DNA from: SAR202 cluster bacterium bin22
Lineage (GTDB): Bacteria > Chloroflexota > Dehalococcoidia > Lucifugimonadales > UBA3495
Assembly: GCA_002238505.1 (NCBI GenBank)
Contig: MPMM01000001.1
Span: 909,811-973,810, forward strand
DNA: 64,000 bases
Reading direction: 5' to 3'
The first letter of the stretch is position 1, and each line of letters opens with the position of its first letter. Made by a program: the position numbers and the translations under genes. A model generated the notes under the pieces. It was given only the letters and a program-made list of their open reading frames with translations, ran no database searches and was not told the DNA's origin. Below are positions 1 through 9,747 of this stretch, piece by piece.

Positions 1-890
1 TCGTGGGCAACCCCATTGCCACCCTTGATGGCAGCTGTCGGGCACATCACGACCGTCGATCCGTTCCGGGCGATGCATTCCACTTCAGATTTGTCTATGC
101 CCAGGCCGTGGGCCAGGGTCAGGTTTGGCGTCAATATTCCCAGGGATTCGAGGTACTGGGTGGGGCGGGTTCCGTAAGACTTAAGGCAATCCTGCACGTA
201 CGAGGAACCGTTGTTAAAGTGCAGCGTCATACGAGTTTCGTACCGGTCAGACAGGGAACTAGCAGCCCGCAGCAGTTCCTCTGACGAGAAGGAGGGCGAG
301 AAAGGCATGGCCCACGCCCGCACCCGGTCGTCCAGAAGATGGTCGTATTGCCCGATAGTCTGCTCCATCAGGCGTATCGCTTTCGCCGTTTCGTAAACCG
401 GTAGGTTGATGGGATTGGGCCGGTCAGTCACCTGCCAGCCAATCACGATGCGGCACCCGGACTCGTCATAGGCCTGCATGCAGGCATCAAGGCCCTTGGT
501 GCTGCCAGGGTCCACAAAGCAGGTGGTCCCGTACTTGAGAAGTTCGGTAATGGCCAGCAGGGAAGTAAGGTATTCCTCTTCGTCGGTCATTGCCCCCTGC
601 AGGGCAAAGACGTTGGAAAGGTAGGCTGGGCCCAGGTCGTCGGGGAAAACGCCTCGAGTGGCGTGGGCGTAGCTGATGTGCATGTGGCCGTTAACGAAAC
701 CGGGAGTGACCACCATCTCGCTGGCATCGATCACCTGGTCTGCCGGGACGTCGGCCAACTCATTGGCCTTGCCTATGGCGGTGATGCGCTGGCCCTCAAT
801 GAGCACCGAGCCGTCCTGAATAATGCGGCGCTGTGGGTCAATGGTAACCAGGAACCGGGCGCCCTGAATCTTGATGCTGGAATCGGGCAT
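1..890 (-). CDS. Amidohydrolase family protein (SsnA/TrzN/MTA-deaminase-like), 3' end beyond window
   Basis: Own translation of minus strand from ATG at 890: MPDSSIKIQGARFLVTIDPQRRIIQDGSVLIEGQRITAIG...VVTPGFVNGHMHISYAH; metal-binding HxH motif. Open at left edge, so absent from ORF track. Confidence 0.85.
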   Translation of the reverse strand, partial: MPDSSIKIQGARFLVTIDPQRRIIQDGSVLIEGQRITAIGKANELADVPADQVIDASEMVVTPGFVNGHMHISYAHATRGVFPDDLGPAYLSNVFALQGAMTDEEEYLTSLLAITELLKYGTTCFVDPGSTKGLDACMQAYDESGCRIVIGWQVTDRPNPINLPVYETAKAIRLMEQTIGQYDHLLDDRVRAWAMPFSPSFSSEELLRAASSLSDRYETRMTLHFNNGSSYVQDCLKSYGTRPTQYLESLGILTPNLTLAHGLGIDKSEVECIARNGSTVVMCPTAAIKGGNGVAH

Positions 891-999
891 GAGGCAAATG
901 CTCCCTGCTGGTATGGTGACATTGCGACTTCCTGCGCCATCTACAGGGCATATTAGTTTCACACAGGTTGTTCCGCAACCCTGGCCGCAAATTGAGGAT

Positions 1000-1008
1000 T
1001 GATATAAT
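1000..1008 (+). promoter_or_regulatory. Putative extended -10 element TGATATAAT
   Basis: TGnTATAAT 33 nt upstream of the SDR ATG (1041); no good -35. Confidence 0.4.
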
Positions 1009-1040
1009 TCACCATAGATCAACTTTTGGAGGCCATTACG

Positions 1041-1817
1041 ATGCCTTACCCCGCACTAAGCCTGGAAGGAATGACGGCGCTGGTAACCGGTTCGGGAAGG
1101 GGTATTGGCAAGGCCCTGGCCATTGGGCTGGCCCAGGCCGGCGCCCACGTCGCCGTATCCGATATATCAGAACAACTGGCCGGGGCTGAAGAGACCGCCG
1201 AGGTTATTCGCCGCGAAGGCGTAACGAGTGGGGCTTACCAGCTTGATGTCCTGGACTTGAGCAACATCCGGGAGACGGTAGCCCAGGTGGTTCAGGACTT
1301 CGGCAGGCTGGACATCCTGATTAACAATGCGGGGATTCGCCGCCGGCAGCCGGCTTTGGAAGTTACGGAAGAGAACTGGGACGCAGTCATTGACACCAAC
1401 CTGAAGGGACCGTTTTTCTGTTCGCAGGCTGCAGCCGAACCAATGATAAAACAGGGCTTTGGACGGATCATAAGCATTTCTTCCCAGCTTGCGGTGGTGG
1501 CGGGCGAGAATCGGGCCGCCTATTGCGCCAGCAAGGCAGGACTGGCAAACCTGACCCGGGTGCTGGCCCTGGAGTGGCTCAAGTACGGCATTACCGTAAA
1601 TGCCATAGGCCCCGGTCCGACGGAGACCCCGGGACTGCTGATGGCGGATTCCAGAACCGATGAGGAACTGGCCGTAGATTTGTCGGCCCACATGCCCCTG
1701 GGACGCCGAATGACGCCGGAGGAACTGGTGGGGGCCGCCATCTACCTGGCCAGCCCATCCGCCGGGGCCACCACGGGCCAATTGCTGATTGTGGATGGAG
1801 GATGGACCATCATTTGA
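1041..1817 (+). CDS. SDR family NAD(P)-dependent oxidoreductase
   Basis: TGSGRGIGKA cofactor motif, NNAG, YCASK active site; GGAGG 8 nt before ATG 1041 (ORF track starts at upstream TTG 1026). Confidence 0.92.
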   Translation: MPYPALSLEGMTALVTGSGRGIGKALAIGLAQAGAHVAVSDISEQLAGAEETAEVIRREGVTSGAYQLDVLDLSNIRETVAQVVQDFGRLDILINNAGIRRRQPALEVTEENWDAVIDTNLKGPFFCSQAAAEPMIKQGFGRIISISSQLAVVAGENRAAYCASKAGLANLTRVLALEWLKYGITVNAIGPGPTETPGLLMADSRTDEELAVDLSAHMPLGRRMTPEELVGAAIYLASPSAGATTGQLLIVDGGWTII

Positions 1818-1847
1818 TGGCCTGGGGAGTAGTGAGTCGGAGGAACT

Positions 1848-2306
1848 TTGAACACTGAATTTACGGTCAGGCAGGCTACCCTGGCTGATCTCGATACCCT
1901 GGTGGACTTCAATGCCGCAATGGCCCTGGAGACGGAAGACAAAGGTCTGGACCTGGACGTCCTAAGGGGTGGCGTTGCAACCCTGCTGGAGGACTCCTCG
2001 CTGGGGTTTTACCTTTTGGCCGAAAGCGACGGGGCGGTGGTAGGGCAACTTATGGTTACCACCGAATGGAGCGACTGGCGCAACGCTCATTTCTGGTGGC
2101 TACAGAGCCTCTACGTGGCGCCGGACTTCAGACGTCTAGGGGTATTCAGGCTGCTGTACCAGCGGGTTTGCCAGCAAGCCAGAGATGTCGGGAATGTCTG
2201 CGGCCTGCGACTGTATGTGGAGCGGACCAATCACCGGGCGCAGGAAGCTTACGTCAACATGGGGATGGCCCTCTCCCACTACGACATGTACGAGGTGGAG
2301 TTCTAA
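1848..2306 (+). CDS. GNAT family N-acetyltransferase
   Basis: TTG start after GGAGG; LYVAPDFRRLGVFRLLYQRV acetyl-CoA motif, VERTNHRAQEAYVNMGM. Confidence 0.85.
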   Translation: MNTEFTVRQATLADLDTLVDFNAAMALETEDKGLDLDVLRGGVATLLEDSSLGFYLLAESDGAVVGQLMVTTEWSDWRNAHFWWLQSLYVAPDFRRLGVFRLLYQRVCQQARDVGNVCGLRLYVERTNHRAQEAYVNMGMALSHYDMYEVEF

Positions 2307-2405
2307 CGAGCGCCAGGCAAGTTCCCACCGCAATTGACTGCCCCGGATTCAAGGCTTATCTTATGTTGGCTACCTTCAAAGCCTTTTGTCCTGGTATCGC
2401 AATCC

Positions 2406-3338
2406 ATGCCTGATTCAGCTTCAGAGTACGATTACCTGGCCCGCGGTCAAGCCCTGCTGCAGGTGGGGAATTTTCTGGCCGCCATTGCCGATTTCACAGA
2501 GGCCCTGGAGATCAATCCCAACCTCGCCGCCGCCTACTACTACCGGGGAATTGCCCAGCGAAACTCGGGCAACTTCTCCCTGGCCATTGCCGACTATACG
2601 TCAGCCGTGGAGGTCGAACCCGACTATCCTGTGGCCTTTTACGCTCGGGGAGTGGTGCACCGGCACCTGGAGCATTACGAAGCGGCAATCAGCGACTATG
2701 ATCAGGCAATTGAACTTGAGCCTGAAGACGGCGACTTTTACTACGCCCGGGGAGTGGCCCACGCGTCCCTGAAACACTACGACGAGGCCATTCGCGATTT
2801 CCTTGAGGCACTGGACCTGAATCCGGAGATGCCCAATGCCTGGTACAACCTGGGCATTGCCCACCGGGATCTGGGCAAACGGGAGCAGGCGCTGGAGTAC
2901 TATTCCACGGCCCTGAAGCTGCGCCCCAATGAACCCGACTATTGTTATGCCCGGGGCAACCTTTACAGCGACCTTCATCGGTACGACGAGGCCGTCACAG
3001 ACTATGACCGGGCCCTGGCCGCAGTTCCCTCGTTTGCCAATGCCTTTTACAACCGGGGAATCGCCTTGAGGAACCTGGGGAAGCCCGCACAGGCTATTGC
3101 CTCTTTCAACGAAGCCTTGCGGCACGGTCCGGAATTCGCCAACCTGATTATGAACCGGGGCATCGCCCACGCGGATGATGGGGACTATGCCTCCGCGCTC
3201 AGTGATCTGGACCGGGCGCTGGACCTGGACAGCGGGCTTGCCGCCGCATTTCGGGCCAGAGCCGGCATCCATCAGACGCTGGGAAATGCTGAGCAGGCTG
3301 GTGCCGACTGGCGGGAATTCGAACGGTTGAGCGAGTAA
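2406..3338 (+). CDS. Tetratricopeptide repeat protein
   Basis: At least 8 consecutive 34-aa TPR units (AIADFTEALEINPNLAAAYYYRGIAQ...). Confidence 0.9.
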   Translation: MPDSASEYDYLARGQALLQVGNFLAAIADFTEALEINPNLAAAYYYRGIAQRNSGNFSLAIADYTSAVEVEPDYPVAFYARGVVHRHLEHYEAAISDYDQAIELEPEDGDFYYARGVAHASLKHYDEAIRDFLEALDLNPEMPNAWYNLGIAHRDLGKREQALEYYSTALKLRPNEPDYCYARGNLYSDLHRYDEAVTDYDRALAAVPSFANAFYNRGIALRNLGKPAQAIASFNEALRHGPEFANLIMNRGIAHADDGDYASALSDLDRALDLDSGLAAAFRARAGIHQTLGNAEQAGADWREFERLSE

Positions 3339-4210
3339 TGACGTCACCGATACCGGCTCCAACCGGGGTACCCATTGGGGAACAGCTCGGTTTTGTTGAA
3401 TATTTAGTGACTGACGAATGCGTACGACTTTTTCGAGAAAGTGTGGACTATTCCGGAGCTAATTTTCCGAATATCGCTGCTCTTGACAGCCAGATTGTCC
3501 TTTTACAAAAACGGCATTTACAGGTCCTGGAGAGTGTTACCCATAGTGACCAGTATTTTCGGCCTCCGGTGACCAGTCGGAGGCTCCAGGTGACCGGCTG
3601 GATCAGGGATCGGAGGCAAAATCGAGGGGTCGAGAGCCTGACCGTGGAGACCTTCGCGGTGGACGAAATCGGGACCGAGATTTTGCGCAGCCAGCACGTC
3701 TTTCGGCTGGGGACAGCGCGGGCCCCGGAACGCCTGGGCCGCCGCCCCGGCGGAGGCAGGCGAGCCTCCCAGCCCGAGGTCTTGCCTCCCCTGGAAAAGC
3801 GAATCACGGAGGAGACCATCGAGCAATTTGAGGCGGCTCGCCGTGCCCTGATTGGCGCCCAGGCAGACCTGACAAGGGATCTGAGAAGCAATGTTCATTC
3901 CAGCGCCGACCTGGCCAGCGGCATGGGCCTGGCGGCCACGGTGGCGCCCGAAGAAATGGGGCTGGCTTATGTTCACGAACTGTTGGACCGGCGCTATGGC
4001 ATGGACTTCCGGCAGGGTGGATGGCTCACCGTGAACTACCGCCGCCCAATGCATGCCGGGGACACGCTAACGGCGAAGGGACTTGTCGCAAGAACGGAAT
4101 CGGAAGGCGACCGCACTACCTCTTTCGTTCAGGTTTGGCTGGAGAACGAGCGGGGCGAGATGGCAATAACGGGAGAAGCCCGGGTTATTGTGCCCAGTCC
4201 CTTGACTTGA
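3338..4210 (+). CDS. MaoC/FAS1-like dehydratase, double hotdog-fold protein
   Basis: Overlaps previous stop as TAATG. Two hotdog-like halves (SHVFRLG...; GGWLTVNYRRPMHAGDTLTAKGLV). Confidence 0.5.
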   Translation: MTSPIPAPTGVPIGEQLGFVEYLVTDECVRLFRESVDYSGANFPNIAALDSQIVLLQKRHLQVLESVTHSDQYFRPPVTSRRLQVTGWIRDRRQNRGVESLTVETFAVDEIGTEILRSQHVFRLGTARAPERLGRRPGGGRRASQPEVLPPLEKRITEETIEQFEAARRALIGAQADLTRDLRSNVHSSADLASGMGLAATVAPEEMGLAYVHELLDRRYGMDFRQGGWLTVNYRRPMHAGDTLTAKGLVARTESEGDRTTSFVQVWLENERGEMAITGEARVIVPSPLT

Positions 4211-4266
4211 CGCCAGAGCCAGGACCCATACGGACACAGTTCCCGAGCAAAATCCAATGAAGGAAG

Positions 4267-4929
4267 TTGACGACAATGCCCTCATTCAGCGAGCAATTAA
4301 AGGCCGAAGCCCAACCAATTTGGCGAGCGATTTTTGAGCATCCCTTCCTGAGGGAAATAAAGGATGGGACCCTTCCGCTGGAGAAGTTTCAATACTATTT
4401 GACCCAGGACTACCAATACCTGGAAGGATTTGGTCGGACCGTCGTAATGGCCATGGCCAAAGCGCCCAATTCCCGTACCCTGGAGGAGCTGTCCCGCAGG
4501 GTGCTGACACCCATAGAACGCCCCTTGCACCACAAGTTGCTGGAGGCGGCCCAGGTGTCCTCAGACTATATCAACGAAGTTGGTCGCTCTCCGACGAACA
4601 CTGCTTATGTAAACCATATGCTGACCACAGCTTCCCTTTACGGGCTGGGGCCGGCGGCTGCTGCCCTGCTGCCCTGCCCGTGGACCTATCACGAGCTGAA
4701 GGATGAAGTTGGGGCATCGGAACATCCGCTTTACAGCCAGTGGACCCAATTCTACGTAGCGGGATTCCTGGAAGACAGCGTCAATGCGTGGCGCGGGTTC
4801 GTGGACCAGATGGCGGAGCAGGCAGGGTCAGAAGAAAGGGAGGCCATGCGCCAGGCATTCCTGATCAGCAGCCGCTACGAGTACATGTTCTGGGACATGG
4901 CGTACCGGAGGGAGAGTTGGCCGGTTTAG
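4267..4929 (+). CDS. tenA: TenA/thiaminase II family protein
   Basis: FLREIKDGTLPLEKFQYYLTQDYQYLEGF and LLPCPWTYHELK active-site Cys motif. Confidence 0.88.
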   Translation: MTTMPSFSEQLKAEAQPIWRAIFEHPFLREIKDGTLPLEKFQYYLTQDYQYLEGFGRTVVMAMAKAPNSRTLEELSRRVLTPIERPLHHKLLEAAQVSSDYINEVGRSPTNTAYVNHMLTTASLYGLGPAAAALLPCPWTYHELKDEVGASEHPLYSQWTQFYVAGFLEDSVNAWRGFVDQMAEQAGSEEREAMRQAFLISSRYEYMFWDMAYRRESWPV

Positions 4930-4960
4930 GGAGCCACCCGGGAAAAGCTGAAGTACCAGA

Positions 4961-4993
4961 AAGGGGCAGGCTGTCAAGCCTGCCCCTTTTTCT
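4961..4993. terminator. Intrinsic terminator between convergent genes
   Basis: AAGGGGCAGGCT-GTCA-AGCCTGCCCCTTTTTCT. Confidence 0.85.
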
Positions 4994-5014
4994 CGCCATT
5001 CGAGGGTTCGGGTC

Positions 5015-6106
5015 TTACGGGGCCATCCGGGCCGGACCCCAGTTGTGGGGAATGTTAATCAGGTTGGATTCGAGATTTGTGGCAGAGGTCTGGCCGCAGA
5101 CTGCCAGTGCTCTGTCAAACTCGGAGCGCAGCAGTTCGAGGACTCCATGGACTCCCTCGGCGCCGTTTTCTGCCAGCCCCCAGTAGAGGGGACGGCCTAC
5201 TCCCACGGCCCTGGCGCCCAGAGACAGGGCCTTGAGCACATCGCTGCCCCTACGCACGCCCGAGTCCAGATAAACCTCGCAGTTGTTGTTGACTGCATCA
5301 ACTATCTCTGGAAGCATTTCTACGGAACTCATGGTGGAGTCAATCTGCCGGCCGCCGTGGGTGGAGACCAGAATGCCATTAACGCCGCTCTCCGCCGCGA
5401 TGTGAGCATCTTCCGCAGTCCTGACACCTTTGAGTACCAGAGGCAGACCGGTCAGGCCGCGCAGCCAGTCCAGCTCATCCCAGGACAGGGGTGGGACCTG
5501 GGAGGGCTGCCAGTTGGGAGCCTCGTCGGTGCCGCTAACCTCTGCCAGCCGATCCGGGGTGGCGCGGAAGTTGGCCAGTTCGGCAGGATTGACGTACTGG
5601 TTGCGGACGTCCCGCTCCTTGGCTGAAGGGACCGGCGTGTCCACAGTCAACACAATGGCCTTGTAGTTCGCCTCTTCGGCCCGGCGCACCAACATTTCCG
5701 TCAGGTCGTGGCCGCGATGGTAGAGCTGGAACCACATGGGACCGCTGGCGACGGCTGAGACCTCCTCCATGCTGTAGTGGGAAGACGTGCTGAGCATCAT
5801 CAGGGTGTTGGACATGCCGGCGCCGCGCGCCGTGGCCAGTTCGCCATCGGGGTGGGCCAGCTTATGTCCACCTGCAGGACAAACGAAGACGGGAAAGCTG
5901 AGTTCGGAACCCAGCATGGTGGTGCTCAGGTCGCGATTGTCGATGTTGCGGAGAAATCGGGGGCGGATGGTCAGGTCCTCAAAGGCTGACCGGTTACGGG
6001 CCGTAGTGAACTCGTCCATGGCCCCGGCTTCAATAAATTCCCAGTTGTTGTGGGGCAGACTGGCCTTTGCCCTCGATTCGTAGTCATACAAATTGATGGG
6101 ATCCAT
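5015..6106 (-). CDS. FMN-dependent alpha-hydroxy-acid oxidase/dehydrogenase
   Basis: VFVCPAGGHKLAHPDGE, VLTVDTPV, LVLKGV, GILVSTHGGRQID, DSGVRRGSDVLKAL. Confidence 0.9.
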   Translation of the reverse strand: MDPINLYDYESRAKASLPHNNWEFIEAGAMDEFTTARNRSAFEDLTIRPRFLRNIDNRDLSTTMLGSELSFPVFVCPAGGHKLAHPDGELATARGAGMSNTLMMLSTSSHYSMEEVSAVASGPMWFQLYHRGHDLTEMLVRRAEEANYKAIVLTVDTPVPSAKERDVRNQYVNPAELANFRATPDRLAEVSGTDEAPNWQPSQVPPLSWDELDWLRGLTGLPLVLKGVRTAEDAHIAAESGVNGILVSTHGGRQIDSTMSSVEMLPEIVDAVNNNCEVYLDSGVRRGSDVLKALSLGARAVGVGRPLYWGLAENGAEGVHGVLELLRSEFDRALAVCGQTSATNLESNLINIPHNWGPARMAP

Positions 6107-6235
6107 CTATTGACGCTCCTTTCGGTTAAGGTGATTTGGTTTCCCTACTTTAAGACCTGGGGAAATATTAGGCAAGGTAATGCCCATTCGATTGAAGCGA
6201 AATTGAGCTGCGTTTATCGCCCCGGCGAGAGTGAA

Positions 6236-6266
6236 AAGAAAAGAGCCCCGCGTGAGCGGGGCCCCT
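6236..6266 (-). terminator. Intrinsic terminator downstream of the oxoacid:ferredoxin oxidoreductase operon
   Basis: Minus strand GGGGCCCCGCTCACGCGGGGCTCTTTTCTTTT. Confidence 0.8.
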
Positions 6267-6296
6267 GAAATTTCTACCGGAACGTGAGTATCGAGG

Positions 6297-7289
6297 TTAC
6301 TCTTCGTCCGGGCGCTTGAAGGGGACTACGCCGGGGAGCCACCACTCATCCCAGCTTTCGTCCACGCGGGACTGGAAGAACTCGAGGTCTTCCTCGTTCA
6401 GGTGGGCGAAGCGGCCCTGGCGCTGCAGGTATTCCTGCACCGGCTTGCGAGAGCGGACGCCGCTCTGGATGGCCCGGGAGGGGCCGCTGAGGGTCAGTTC
6501 GCCATCGGCGATTTCATACTGGACCCACAGGCCTGTCTCTACGGCCAGCATGCCCAGTTCGTGGGAATACTTGGGGTCGTAGTCCCAGCCTTTGGGGCAC
6601 GGGTCGATGACGTGAATGAAGGTGGGTCCGCCAATGGTAAGGGCCCGACGAATCTTGTTGGTGAAGTCCAGGCCATAAGACGCACAGGCGGTAGCCACGT
6701 ACCGGCAGCTGGGATGACCGGCGGCCAGCATGGGAGCCGTGTTCTTCTTCCAGCGGCGGTTCATTATCCGGTGGACCTTGCCGGGAGGGCTGAAAGTGGA
6801 GTTGGCGCCCCACGGAGAACTGCCGGACACCTGGATGTCGGTGTTGGCATAGGACTCATTGTCGTAGCAGAGGATGAGCAGGTTGTACTCCTCGTGCTGC
6901 AGGGCGGCGGAAATTCCCGCGAGGCCCATGTCCACTCCGCCACCGTCACCGCAGAAAGCGATTACGTTGATGGGTTCGTCCTTCATCTTGCCCTTGCGCA
7001 TCATTGAAGCCAGGCCGGCGGCGGTGCCGGTAGCGGCGGCGCCGGAGGAACCCAGCTGAGTGTGCATCCAGGGCACCACCCAAGGGGTGCTGTAGTAGGT
7101 GGTGTTGGCCACATACATGCAGCCCGTGCTGCCCACTACGATGGTGCGAGGGCCGGCTGCCTTAATCATCAGCCGCATGGTCAACGCCGACTCGCAACCC
7201 TGGCAGGTGCGGTGGCCGGAAGTGAAACCTTCCTGAATGGGTATGTTCTTTACACCCCGAACCTGGGGGAGATCCCGTACTAGCGTCAT
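6297..7289 (-). CDS. 2-oxoacid:ferredoxin oxidoreductase beta (ThDP) subunit
   Basis: GHRTCQGCESALTMRLM, GDGGGVDMGLAGISAALQ, YDNESYANTDIQVSGSSPWGA; PorB signature. Confidence 0.93.
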   Translation of the reverse strand: MTLVRDLPQVRGVKNIPIQEGFTSGHRTCQGCESALTMRLMIKAAGPRTIVVGSTGCMYVANTTYYSTPWVVPWMHTQLGSSGAAATGTAAGLASMMRKGKMKDEPINVIAFCGDGGGVDMGLAGISAALQHEEYNLLILCYDNESYANTDIQVSGSSPWGANSTFSPPGKVHRIMNRRWKKNTAPMLAAGHPSCRYVATACASYGLDFTNKIRRALTIGGPTFIHVIDPCPKGWDYDPKYSHELGMLAVETGLWVQYEIADGELTLSGPSRAIQSGVRSRKPVQEYLQRQGRFAHLNEEDLEFFQSRVDESWDEWWLPGVVPFKRPDEE

Positions 7290-7294
7290 AATTC

Positions 7295-8521
7295 TTACTC
7301 CCTCACTCCGATCCAGTTGCATTCCAGTTCTACTTTACCAGTATCAATGGCCTTTTGGGTAATGTCCACCATGTCTTCCACGTCACGGACGCGGACTTCA
7401 CGGCCACCAAGTCCGGCAATGAAGTTTACCACATGAGGACGATTGTCCAGCGGATACAGGGCAGCGCGGACTTCATTGAACAGCACCCCGCCCGAGGATG
7501 GGGAACCGAAGGAATAGTCGCGGTCAATGACGGCCACGGCCTTGGCGCCGCCCAGGGCTTCCTGAACTTCCTCGGTGGCGAAGGGGCGGAAGAACTTCAG
7601 GCGGACGAAGCCGACCTTTTTGCCCTGCTCGCGCATTCGGCGAATGGCCACGCGCACCGGCAGTGCCAGGGTGCCCATTCCCATCAGGACGATATCCGGG
7701 TCGTCGTCCATCATGTACTCTTCCAGGAAGGGGCTGGGATCGCCCCGACCAAAGACCTGCTTGAACTCTTCGTACACTTCCTTGATGACGCCGGGAGTCC
7801 TGCTCATGGCTTCGTTGGACTGGCGCCGGATTTCCATCAGCCAGTCTTCGTTAACCTGGGGAGCAACGGTGATGGGATTGTCCGGGTGAAGCTGAAGCTG
7901 GCCGCGTTCGTAGCCGGGAAGGAACTTGTTGACCTGCTCCTGGGTAGGCACATTTACGATGGCCTGGGAGTGGGTCAGGAAGGAACCGTCGCAACTAAGG
8001 GCCATGGGCAGGAAGGCCCTGGGGTCCTCGGCGATACGCCAGGCCATGAGAGCCATGTCCAGGGCTTCCTGGGCGGTGGCGACCCAATAGAGCATCCAGC
8101 CCAGGTCGCGGACGGCCAGAGCGTCGTTATGCTCCACGCCGAAGGCCCCCGGGTCGTCCAGGGCCCGGTTGCCCACCATGGCTACCACGGGAAGGCGAAG
8201 ACCGGCGGTGACGGCGATGGCCTCAAAGGCGTAGAACCAGCCCACGCCGCTGGAGCCGCAGAAGGTGCGAGCGCCAACGGAGGACGCGTGCTTCACAATT
8301 TCGAACTGGGAATGCTCGCTTTCGGCCACGATAAAGTCGCAGTCGAAGGCGCCATTGGCCTTAAGCTGGGACACATACTGCATCACGGTGTCGTAAGGCC
8401 GGATGGGGTAGGCGGTGATCACGTCAACGTCGGCCAGGGCGCAGGCAATGGCCACGGCCTCGCTGCCGCTGATCAACTCCTCTTTTTCGGTCATAAACAG
8501 TTGTTCTTCGACAGTAGTCAT
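7295..8521 (-). CDS. 2-oxoacid:ferredoxin oxidoreductase alpha subunit
   Basis: SGSEAVAIACALADVDVITAYPIRPYDTVMQ, SSGVGWFYAFEAI; adjacent to beta and gamma/delta subunits. Confidence 0.93.
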   Translation of the reverse strand: MTTVEEQLFMTEKEELISGSEAVAIACALADVDVITAYPIRPYDTVMQYVSQLKANGAFDCDFIVAESEHSQFEIVKHASSVGARTFCGSSGVGWFYAFEAIAVTAGLRLPVVAMVGNRALDDPGAFGVEHNDALAVRDLGWMLYWVATAQEALDMALMAWRIAEDPRAFLPMALSCDGSFLTHSQAIVNVPTQEQVNKFLPGYERGQLQLHPDNPITVAPQVNEDWLMEIRRQSNEAMSRTPGVIKEVYEEFKQVFGRGDPSPFLEEYMMDDDPDIVLMGMGTLALPVRVAIRRMREQGKKVGFVRLKFFRPFATEEVQEALGGAKAVAVIDRDYSFGSPSSGGVLFNEVRAALYPLDNRPHVVNFIAGLGGREVRVRDVEDMVDITQKAIDTGKVELECNWIGVRE

Positions 8522-9672
8522 TAATCCTCCGCTACCTCGGCGATCTCCTCGGCATAGCCACCGACGTGGTGGAAACCGTGAGTCCGATCAACCTGCTTTT
8601 GCTTTTCGATCAAGGAGGTCATCCACTGGGTGTAATCGTCCTTGTCCTTTTGCCACATTTCGTACTGGCTGTCGTTGTCGTTGAATTCGGCCTCGTTAAT
8701 CATGGTGACACAGTCGGCGACGGGGCAGACGGCTTCACAGACACCGCAACCGCAGCACGACTCCAGGTTGGCGTCGTACAGGCCATCGGGAGTGACGTCG
8801 AAGCAGGTATCGGGGCACTGGAGCCAGCAGAGGGTGCACTTGATGCAGGTATCAAAATTGACTATGGGGCGCATGGAGCGGGTGCTGTACTTCTTGAAGA
8901 CGGAGTTGCGTACGGGCTGATAGCCTTCCTCGCCCCCGCGGAAGCCGCCTCCCTGCTCGATGCCACGGATGACAATGCCCTCTTCCATGGTGGTCCAGCC
9001 AGGCAGGTCAAAGCTGAAGGGCTCTTCCTGGTTGCCTTCACCCGGCTCCACCGGGCGGCTGGTGGTGCGATCGTAGGACCGTTCGGCCGAGCGGACCTTC
9101 AGGTCGTCCCAGCCCTGGTCCTGGATGGCTTCTACCATGGATTCCAGGCTGACCAGCTGGGGGCAGACCTTGGCCAAAGCGCCAAGAATGCGGACGTCGG
9201 TGTGGTCGTCCTTGTAAACCCAGAGTCCGGAGAAGCTGGGTATAGAGGTCATGATTGACAGGTTATAGGGCTGATCCTTTTGATGGATGTCCTCGATGAG
9301 GGCATCAGCATCCTGGCGGGACGTAACAATCAGGGTTCCACCGGTCTTGGTCAGGGCGTTAATGGGCTGGAGTCCGTACCAGGCCCAGGACTCGATGCCC
9401 TTGCACATGGTGTCGTCAACATTGATGGTAACGTCAACTTCCTGGGCTTCGTACACTGCCAGGTTTTCTTCCAGTTCCTCGGGATCGTCGGCAACGATGG
9501 CAAACTGCTTAGCCGGGATGCCGTTACGTTCGGGAGAGTCACCGTACCGGCCGAAGGCGGTTCCATACTTGCCTTCCTTTCTGGCCGCGAAAACTATGGA
9601 GCGGACGATGTTCCGAGCAAGGGTTTTCTGGAAAATGCCCCGGTACACCACCTCCACAGCAACTGTGCTCAT
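8521..9672 (-). CDS. 2-oxoacid:ferredoxin oxidoreductase gamma subunit fused to 2x[4Fe-4S] delta subunit
   Basis: N-terminal PorG-like domain then CIKCTLCWLQCPDTC and CCGCGVCEAVCPVADC; TAATG overlap with alpha subunit. Confidence 0.9.
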   Translation of the reverse strand: MSTVAVEVVYRGIFQKTLARNIVRSIVFAARKEGKYGTAFGRYGDSPERNGIPAKQFAIVADDPEELEENLAVYEAQEVDVTINVDDTMCKGIESWAWYGLQPINALTKTGGTLIVTSRQDADALIEDIHQKDQPYNLSIMTSIPSFSGLWVYKDDHTDVRILGALAKVCPQLVSLESMVEAIQDQGWDDLKVRSAERSYDRTTSRPVEPGEGNQEEPFSFDLPGWTTMEEGIVIRGIEQGGGFRGGEEGYQPVRNSVFKKYSTRSMRPIVNFDTCIKCTLCWLQCPDTCFDVTPDGLYDANLESCCGCGVCEAVCPVADCVTMINEAEFNDNDSQYEMWQKDKDDYTQWMTSLIEKQKQVDRTHGFHHVGGYAEEIAEVAED

Positions 9673-9747
9673 AAGGGTTCCTCCTGTAATGTTTTTGTCT
9701 GGTCCGGCCCTTTCGGGCGTAGGATTCGCTATGGGTTTCCGATCACA

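Noticed and set aside
1167-1781. 204-aa minus-strand ORF opposite the SDR gene
   Set aside because: Antisense to a clearly coding SDR; no recognisable motif; long shadow ORFs are expected in GC-rich DNA. The same applies to most opposite-strand ORFs in the track (e.g. 7355-8524, 9280-10368, 37112-38203, 41350-42597, 48059-49069, 49073-50524).
2334-2405. N-terminal extension of the TPR ORF (and similar extensions of hisC, hisZ-like, birA, aroF, PLC-like, CPBP, FmdB ORFs)
   Set aside because: Protein homology starts at an internal ATG with plausible spacing; starts were trimmed in the feature list.
4211-4266. Possible TPP riboswitch in front of tenA
   Set aside because: The gap is too short and lacks the THI-box sequence CTGAGA...GATCTGG.
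9673-9747. Candidate GntR operator TGGTCCGGCCC upstream of the gamma/delta subunit gene
   Set aside because: Only one half-site matches TGGTC; the second half (GGCCC) does not match GACCA, so not called as an operator.
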